Shown here: in pieces, positions 57,601-64,000 of the stretch
How the letters are laid out: each line of letters opens with the position of its first letter
How positions within the stretch are numbered: the first letter of the stretch is position 1
Source: Macrostomum hystrix
Lineage: Eukaryota > Platyhelminthes > Macrostomidae
Assembly (NCBI GenBank): GCA_950097015.1
Contig: CATNEN010000002.1
Span: 8,261,501 to 8,325,500, forward strand
Direction: 5' to 3'
Length of the DNA stretch: 64,000 bases
The notes under the pieces: generated by a model
Told to the model about the DNA's origin: nothing
The model's database searches: none
The model's input: the letters and a program-made list of their open reading frames with translations, nothing else
Made by a program: the position numbers and the translations under genes

Positions 57601-60417
57601 CGGAGACATCCTTCCTGAAGCCTACGGAGACATCCATCCTGAAGCCTACGGAGACATCCATCCTGAAGTCTACGGAGACATCCTTCCTGAAGTCTACGGA
57701 GACATCCATCCTGAAGTCTACGGAGACATCCTTCCTGAAGTCTACGGAGACATCCTTCCTGAAGTCTACGGAGACATCCATCCTGAAGTCTACGGAGACA
57801 TCCTTCCTGAAGTCTACGGAGACATCCATCCTGAAGTCTACGGAGACATCCTTCCTGAAGCCTACGGAGACATCTGTTGTGCAGTTGATTAATGCACGTA
57901 CATAGTTCGTACATGTACACCTCTGATATCGATTGGCGCAGAATATATATAGTCCAAATACTGAGAGCCAACTTGGCGTGAAAGTTTCGGATACTAACTT
58001 GGCTGACTCGCTACTATTCATTTACAACAACATCCATCCTGAAGCCTACGGAGACATCCATCCTGAAGTCTACGGTGTTGTGTAATGATCGATGCTGGCT
58101 AGCCGATGTGCAGTCTTTCTCTTTCTCTCTCAGTGCACCTGCCCCCTAGTCCCCCATTGACGCGTACAATGTACATTGCTCACTGCACTTGACTAAACAA
58201 TAATATATATATCGGCTCTCTGCCCATCGCTGTAGTTGCATCGCTTGATGAGCTGGCGAAGTGAGCCGACGAATTGGTCGAAGTCCTCAGCTTCTCCTTG
58301 CACTCTTGTTCGAAGCTGGTAGCGCTCAAAGGTCTCATTCGACAGAGGCTCGCAGTACTCTTGGAACGCACTCTTTACAGCTGCGTACGTTGCTACTTGG
58401 TCTGCAGGAAACGTGGAGAATACGTCCTGTCCATCGGATCCCAGCGCGGTCAGGAGAACAGCGATCTTCACTTCTTCACTTTCTTCAGTCCTCTTCGTAG
58501 CTTTCATGTAGAAATCAAATGCACTGATCCATCGCCTCCAGTTGTCTGCCCTATTGGTGTCAAAAATCATGGGCTCTGGCGGCCTCAATCCATCCATGCT
58601 GGCTTGCTAGAAAGTTTAGACTTGCTAAACTTTGGTGAAAGGAGGTATGGCAGAAGTTAATGTGTTGTCTTTGCTGCTCAAGCGTGCGATTTAACAAACG
58701 GTCTAAAATGATATTTTTCAACATTAATATTGTATTGTTCCATATGATCGTAAAATATTTCAATGTTTTTATTTTTCCCCATTCAACTGTTTTCGTGCGA
58801 CTCCATTCGTGCTACTATATTCGTTCTACTCTTTTCGTGCCATTATATTCGTACTTTTCAATGTAAGGAGGTGTTGTGTAATGATCGATGCTGGCTAGCC
58901 GATGTGCAGTCTTTCTCTTTCTCTCTCAGTGCACCTGCCCCCTAGTCCCCCATTGACGCGTACAATGTAAATTGCTCACTGCACTTGACTAAACAATAAT
59001 ATATATATCGGCTCTCTGCCCATCGCTGGCTTTAAGCGTTTCGTAGCTCGCACACACTCGCCTTGACTTCTAACATAACATACGGAGACATCCATCCTGA
59101 AGCCTACGGAGACATCCATCCTGAAGTCTACGGAGACATCCATCCTGAAGTCTACGGAGACATCCATCCTGAAGTCTACGGAGACATCCTTCCTGAAGTC
59201 TACGGAGACATCCATCCTGAAGTCTACGGAGACATCCATCCTGAAGTCTACGGAGACATCCATCCTGAAGTCTAGGGAGACATCCATCCTGAAGTCTACG
59301 GAGACATCCTTCCTGAAGCCTACGGATTAGAAGCCTTCTTATAGCTCCTTCCTGAGGTTTTAGGAAAATCTTTTCTGAAGAAAATTCTTAAGTAAAGCCA
59401 TGAGCAAAGAAACCTTTTGGTCAGTCTCCGTTTCCTCGGCGTCATCGTCTCCATCAGCTGCCAGATCGGCCTCATCAGCAGCGGTGTCATCATTAGCCAA
59501 GCCAAACAGAGCGACTCGGCCGTCGGAAGCCTCACCGGCCGACAGCAACCAGTGCGGCAGGAGCTCAGCCAGGTGCTGGGGCTCAGCCAGGTGTGTCACA
59601 GCAGGTTTGCACAGCCTGTCACGCAGGGAGTGCAGCAGCAGCTGGCGCAGCGGGGAGCACGCGAACTCCTGCGCTGGCAGCAGGCGCGAAAGCGCCGAGT
59701 TCAGAGAGCCTGAATTGAGCAGGAGGTGAGCAGTCTCATACTCGTGTATGGCTACTAACAATAGCAGTCATCTCTAGCTAGCACATGCTCATACAGCTCA
59801 TAAAGCTACTCAATCTGTCCACCAGAACCTGTCAGAACTGCCTCGGACGCATTCGACCCGAAGTCCGGCCAGTCGACGATGTCCCGAGTCTCGCCATCTT
59901 TCAGTTCGGCGAATCGAGCCGCCAGAAAGTCGTGCGCCAGGCGGAGCAGGCGGGCGGCCATCGCCGGCCTGTCGCAGGCCTCCGCTCGAGTCAGCAGGCC
60001 GGCCGCCATGGCGTCTGCGGCCCGGCCGGCCTCGGCCAGCGTCAGAGCCACCTCCGGACTGTCCAGCTGATCGGCGACAAGGCGGGTCAACCAGGAGGTC
60101 AGGCAGAAGTCCATCACCGCCGACTTCAGCCTGGCCACGGACTGGCGCAGTTCGACTTCCTGTTGTCGTCGAATCACCGAGGGCGCGTCATCGATTTCGT
60201 CGAAAATATCGCCGATGCCGAAGTCGAATCCGACGACAAGGAGGCAGCGAAGCAGGCGCTCCAGGAATTGGCTGGAGTTGTCGGCCAAGGCGAAAGCCAG
60301 GGCGGCGAGGACAAGGGCGATGGCGGCGAGCAGGGGGGTCGAGCCCTGCCACAGCAGCCTCAGCGCGGAGATCAGCGCGCAAGCCGTCAGGACCGAGGAG
60401 GCCGCCTTGCAGGTCAT
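48679..60417 (-). CDS. SNX19: SNX19 orthologue, copy B
   Basis: The ten exons correspond one to one with copy A: 60417-59829, 59751-59414, 57136-56872, 56708-56560, 56486-56253, 55648-55496, 55417-55229, 54955-54883, 52875-52686, 48955-48679. All splice sites and phases are kept. One in-frame 3-bp deletion in exon 2 (AELLPHWLL against AELLLPHWLL) gives 818 residues; other changes include V to A in the N-terminal membrane region and D to N in the acidic linker. PXA, PX (RRYKQF) and nexin C regions are intact, so there is no sign of decay. Introns contain unit-B-only insertions: a solo LTR and a deleted LTR element in the 24-bp array, and a long SINE in the 21-bp array. Copy B may be functional, or the other allele of copy A if the tandem order is an assembly artefact. 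Confidence 0.88.
49086..50115. repeat. 12-bp array, SNX19-B last intron
   Basis: Expanded version of the unit A array, built from gggattgcatta with higher-order blocks ending aagggttctatta and aaagattgataaaa. Confidence 0.9.
50500..51293. repeat. 21-bp minisatellite, SNX19-B, left block
   Basis: Same core as in unit A (gtcacactcatgggtaagc) but with many gggttggtgagtcacactca variants, so the unit order differs from copy A. It is split from the right block by a SINE-like insertion. Confidence 0.9.
51298..51884 (-). mobile_element. Long tRNA-headed SINE-like retroposon (unit B only)
   Basis: A ~587-bp insertion into the 21-bp array, absent from unit A. On the minus strand the right end looks tRNA-like (GTCAGCGGCCAACGTCGC, then GCTAGTTCGATTCACCC as B box), and the left end finishes in a short AAGT tandem tail. 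Both sides carry gtgggtgagtcac, consistent with target duplication, although the array itself could supply that. No protein is encoded. Confidence 0.7.
51885..52305. repeat. 21-bp minisatellite, SNX19-B, right block
   Basis: About 20 copies, alternating gggtaagcta and gggaaagcta variants. It continues the left block beyond the SINE-like insertion. Confidence 0.9.
52306..52610. repeat. 20-bp AP-1-motif minisatellite, SNX19-B
   Basis: About 16 copies of gggtgggtgagtcacactat, each with TGAGTCA. It is shorter than the copy A array. Confidence 0.9.
52928..52994 (-). mobile_element. SINE family 1, 3' end fragment, unit B
   Basis: Same fragment as 38817-38883 in unit A, so it predates the duplication. 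Confidence 0.72.
53120..54775. repeat. 65-bp minisatellite, SNX19-B
   Basis: About 25 copies against about 17 in unit A. A one-base insertion (gggttcatgagattc) appears in two copies near the right end. Confidence 0.92.
55791..55960 (+). mobile_element. tRNA-derived SINE (family 2), SNX19-B intron
   Basis: Same copy as at 41171-41340. Confidence 0.65.
56127..56233. promoter_or_regulatory. Contracted CLEAR/E-box array, SNX19-B
   Basis: Three perfect GTCACGTGAC motifs (two in an 18-bp tandem near 56144-56171, one at 56224-56233) plus GTCACGTGAG. The flanks match unit A, so the difference is in array length only. Confidence 0.65.
57228..57874. repeat. 24-bp minisatellite, SNX19-B, main block
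   Basis: About 27 copies of the unit with ctgaagtctacggagacatc. It is interrupted to the right by a solo LTR and a deleted LTR element, then resumes at 59081-59330. Confidence 0.9.
57875..58029. mobile_element. Solo LTR (155 bp)
   Basis: Starts TGTTGTGCAG and ends TTTACAACA, with a 5-bp direct repeat ACATC on both sides (57870-57874, 58030-58034). It contains a TATATATAG stretch. It is not related by eye to the LTR of the neighbouring element and is absent from unit A. Confidence 0.8.
58076..59080 (-). mobile_element. Internally deleted Ty3/gypsy-like LTR retrotransposon
   Basis: Flanked by the 5-bp duplication TACGG (58071-58075, 59081-59085), with outer ends TGTTGTG and CATAACA. The right LTR is complete (58872-59080, 209 bp). 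The left LTR is present only as 157 bp (58076-58232), which then runs straight into gag, so one deletion removed the rest of gag, all of pol and the start of the 3' LTR. The aligned LTR parts show one difference by eye. It is absent from unit A. Confidence 0.85.
58233..58597 (-). pseudogene. Truncated gag of the Ty3/gypsy-like element
   Basis: From the ATG at 58597 about 121 codons resemble the retrotransposon Gag family (WRRWISAFDFYMKAT, FERYQLRTRVQGEAEDF, LRQLIKRCNYSD). The frame then enters the LTR and stops. No nucleocapsid, protease or polymerase remains, so the copy is non-autonomous. Confidence 0.8.
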
Positions 60418-61262
60418 GTCGGATAGGCCAGCCCTGTCGAGTAGGTCGCAGCTGGTCGCACTGACGCGGGCTGCAAGCACATGTCAGTGTGTCAGTTGAC
60501 AGTCGCGCCATTCAGCCTCTGTTTTGTCTGAGTCTACTCAAAACTCACAAGCGAATAAAACAATTCACAGACCGGATTTCTCATTGTACCCCCACGGAGA
60601 AGGCAAACTGACTGCATACGCAAGGTAAAAACAAAATGATCAGTGTATTTAATTAGCACGAATACTGCCAGCAAGATCCTTACAAAGAACAACTAGTCCT
60701 GGGTAGATCACAATCAGAAAATAGAGAAGGGAGAGTTGAAACACAGTTAAATCTGTAGAGTAATCTAACATCAGGATCAACTAACAGTTCACTAGCCTTG
60801 AATAATGAGTAATAGCTAAATTGCAAACAGGAAACCGATCTTATGTGCAGATGAGAATTTTTCTATTGACAAATTGAATAGGCAATTAACATTCAGACTT
60901 CGGAATCAAACAAAAAAATTATCGAGCGAAGTAATAATAAAAGAATTAAAACATTCGAATTTGATAATAATAAAACACGAACCCTGACCGCTCCTTTCCC
61001 GTGTGCTTCTACGTGTGGTGGCTCTTAAATGGGCCGTTTTAGTGATTTCATGTTTTTGTATGTGTTTGTTTGCGCAAGTGTGGCGACTTATCTAAAAGTA
61101 ATACGATTGATAAAAGCTGACCCAGAATACACTGGGCAGCGACTATCGCAAAATAAAGCGCATGCTCACAGCCCCTGCATAATATTGTTTCCAAGGGCCT
61201 AAAATATTAATAAAACAGAAAAAGCATTCAGACAGGCACATACTACTGCTGTGCGGCTGAGG

Positions 61263-64000
61263 TCAGTAGCACATGCCGGCGCAGGCGGGACAGTCGGAGG
61301 TCGGCACCGCGGAGGCCTTGCTGCCAAGACGGCATTCAGCGTGGAAATAGTGGCCGCAGCCGAACAGCAGCAGGTGCGCCTCGGTGCCGTCCACCTGCGA
61401 CTCGCCGCCCCGCCTGGCAACCAGCAAGGGCGCCCGGCAACGAACGCACAGGTCGGTAGACGGCGCCACGCAGAGGGCGCGGCGGGCGGATGCGATCTGG
61501 ACACATGGGAGTCATACGTGAGTCAGCCCATCTCACTCCAGATGTCACTGAAGATTCCCACTTAGGATCTCACAGTCCATCTCTTCCCAGATCTCACAGC
61601 CCATCTCATCCCAGATCTCACAGCCCATCTCATCCCAGATCTCACAATCCATCTCATCCCAGATCTCACAGTCCATCTCATCCCAGATCTCACAGCCCAT
61701 CTCATCCCAGATCTCACAGTTCATCTCATCCCAGATCTCACAGCCCATCTCATCCCAGATCCCAGTCCACCCACCTGTTTGTGAATGAGGTTCTGGCAGT
61801 CCTGAGACTGAATGGTTGCGCAGCCCTGGGTCAGGGCGGTGCCCACTCTGTAGTCGCTGAGCAGTTTGACAATGCTGTTGCGGAGTCCCGGCACCTGCAT
61901 GCCGCGCTGAATCTTGTGAATGAGAATGGACGGGTCGACCTCGCTGCCAGAGTTCTGCAGCAGGACGGTGATGAGCTCCGGTCGGGTGCTGGCAGCATCG
62001 GCGGCGGCCATCCAGAGCTCTGGATCGGCCTCCTCGCGGCAAAACTGCACCACCCTGTCGAACTGGCGCTCGTCCAGCAGCAGTTGAAGTGCTTCCTTGC
62101 GTCGGCCCATCCTGGCCAGGATGTAGACAGACTCGGCGGTAAACTGCCGCTCTCCGCACAGCGCCAAAGCCAGCTCGTATTTGAAACCGGTGGAGGAGCG
62201 CAGAAACGGCAGCAGCTTGTGCCTGGCGTGGTCGGCGTAAAGCTCCACCATCTTGTCTGCGTGCTTCTCCACTCGGCTTGGGTCTTTAGTGTGGACAGCG
62301 TCCAGATAGTCGCAGAGCAGCGGTGACTGGTGGGATAGTTCCGCGATGATGGCGCTGATTGAAAAGCCGGACTGTTGGGATTGGTGAGAATGAGGGAACT
62401 ATATAACAAATAACAGGATACACTCGGTCAATTTTAGTGCATTGGGTTCTAATTTTTAGTATATTCGACTAGCAAAACCCAGCCCCAAATCCAGGGGGTC
62501 AGTGGCAGAGCGGTTAACACGTTTGCCTCTCGCGCCAAGGTCCCTAAGCTCTATATTCTGCGGCGAGGCCTCATTCATTTGGGGCGCAGCCGCGGAGAGA
62601 AGGCCTGGGGGCTTGACGTGCAATTCACGCCAACAACAAGGCCAACAAGTAGCTGCAATTCTTCAAACATCTCACTATCTGATTCAGCCGCCTACAAAAT
62701 ATATAATAATAAGTTTATCGGATCAAGATCACACCTGCTCATCTAGCAGCATCTGCAGCGTGCGGTCCTTGTCAATGCTGAACAGCAGGGGCAGCTTGTC
62801 AACAACATGGGCATGCAGCCGGTGCCGTTGGATCAATACAAAAGCATCGCAGCTGCTCAATCTGAGCAGTATACTCAAAGTCTTCTCGTGCTCGCCAGCT
62901 AACTCGTAGAGTCTGGCCAGGCAGCGATTCAACGTGGGCTCGCTCGGCTGACGACTGAGGGCATCCACTACGACCTGGGCAGCAGGAGTGGAGCAATCTG
63001 TACATGCCGATCCTACTATTGATTTCTGCATTAGTTTAACGATCGACTTACCTGAGTTAAAGCTCGAACAGTAAATAGATCGCTGGGCCAACTATTGATG
63101 AGCTCAAGGAACTGATTCTGGTCAGAGTGAAACACTTCATTCAGCACCAAATCGTAGATGCACTTATCCAGTCGTGGCTTCTCCTTTGGCAAGTGTCTGC
63201 ATTTCATAGTTAATAGGAAGAGAAGTGAGATCCGGATATACAGTACAGAAATAGCGCAAACCAAATATGCATACCTGGCCAGTGACCTGGCACTGTTGGC
63301 TGTATGAAATCGATAGGCCATTGCCTCCCACTCCTCCTTGCCGGTCAGCACAGTGCAGCAGAGCTCGGCCGCCTCGCTGAACTGGCCAGCGTTGAGCAGG
63401 TGCTCAATGTATTTGCGGCCAACGCTGGTCACAGTGAATTCGCCAGCTGGGCCGCCGCTTTTCACCTCGTCCAGGGCCTGGCTGAATTTTCTATACGACA
63501 GCAGCCACTTCAAATGGTCAACGCGGTCCCGCTGCTGGGCGCAGATTATGTCCTTCGGGCAGACAATAAAGTACATACCCTCGGAGCGCAGGTGCTCGAA
63601 TCGATAGTTCACAGGTGTGTAGCGCTCGAATCCACGCACCTTAGGAAAAGGAATAGGCCGATCTTTCAATGAAGAGATCGTTTCTAAAAAGACAGTTTTT
63701 GGCTTCTGATGATCAAATGAAAATGTAGTTCAAGGAGCGGATCAGCCTCATTCTAGGTAAAACATTCCGTGGTCTTGTGAGGCCGCCTCAACCACCCAAA
63801 TTTCTATCTGAACTGAATCATTGAGGACGTTGGTGAAGAGGGTGAACAGTCCGAATCCCTGATCACCGGGCAACATCCCTCAAGTTTCACGAGTGCACTC
63901 GAAAGTCAATCGTGGCCTCGCAGGCCTCACCTTCAGCTCCTCGATGGCCAGCTCAACGTAGGTGTCTATGCCAGGTTCTAGCAGGTGCAGCTGCGGCTTC
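61263..64000 (-). CDS. VPS41: VPS41 copy B (HOPS complex subunit), continues beyond window
   Basis: Exons match copy A: part of the propeller exon from 63931 to the window end, 63639-63275, 63196-63052, 62974-62735, 62371-61775 and the RING exon 61496-61263. The frame is open throughout and splice sites are kept. Differences from copy A include N to H (YADHARHK), S to T and S to A (RFHTANSARSLAR) and E to K in the RING (CRLGSKAS); the RING cysteines and histidines are unchanged. The N-terminal WD40 exons should lie to the right of 64000, so this is the likely full-length gene, acting in HOPS-dependent late endosome-lysosome fusion. Confidence 0.88.
61563..61765. repeat. 24-bp minisatellite in the last intron of VPS41-B
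   Basis: About nine copies of the unit seen at 45630-45862, in a slightly different variant order. Confidence 0.88.
62491..62633 (+). mobile_element. SINE family 1, 5' part, VPS41-B intron
   Basis: Same truncated SINE as at 46583-46725. Confidence 0.75.

Larger units (their letters stand above)
48491..64000. repeat. Tandem duplication unit B (copy of 34.9-48.49 kb)
   Basis: Unit B repeats unit A in the same order and orientation. The A-to-B offset starts at 13066 bases (SNX19 last exon) and ends at 15907 (VPS41), growing through longer minisatellites and three extra insertions. Unique parts differ by scattered substitutions, some of them nonsynonymous. Unit B is cut by the window end. Confidence 0.93.

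Overview
This is metazoan nuclear DNA. Genes have introns with GT-AG boundaries and standard stop codons, coding exons are GC-rich inside AT-richer noncoding DNA, and the window is crowded with minisatellites, tRNA-derived SINEs, hAT-type MITEs and LTR retrotransposons. A lophotrochozoan, perhaps a free-living flatworm, would fit this repeat load, but nothing in the window fixes the species.

Layout. 1-6090: no recognisable gene, one hAT-type MITE. 6091-8933 (+): GPATCH3 orthologue, six recognisable coding exons, first exon not resolved. 9.1-12.0 kb: minisatellites and a 5' fragment of an LTR retrotransposon. 12484-13247 (+): two-exon secreted protein with a GGRP repeat. 13651-20590 (-): complete BEL/Pao retrotransposon with two LTRs that look identical, inserted in an older LINE fragment (20596-21180). 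21-26.7 kb: repeats. 26776-27738 (-): unrecognised basic ORF. 30309-33701 (+): intronless TRP channel with N-terminal ankyrin repeats joined to a TRPM-type channel core.

34.9-64.0 kb is a large head-to-tail duplication. Each unit carries, on the minus strand, VPS41 (HOPS tethering complex) followed by SNX19 (PXA-PX-nexin C sorting nexin). Unit A is about 35.6-48.49 kb; unit B starts at about 48.49 kb and runs off the window. Both SNX19 copies are intact at splice and frame level (819 and 818 codons). VPS41 in unit A lacks its 5' exons because the junction cuts it; unit B's VPS41 continues past 64000. The copies differ by scattered substitutions, minisatellite length and three retroelement insertions found only in unit B. 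Either a very recent duplication or two haplotypes assembled in tandem could explain this.

The most interesting signals are the ankyrin/TRPM-like channel, an intronic SNX19 array whose 18-bp unit contains the CLEAR (TFEB-type) palindrome GTCACGTGAC, a second intronic array repeating the AP-1 heptamer TGAGTCA, and a 3' minisatellite whose unit contains the SNX19 stop codon. VPS41 and SNX19 both belong to the endolysosomal membrane system, so their linkage and the CLEAR-like array are worth considering together.
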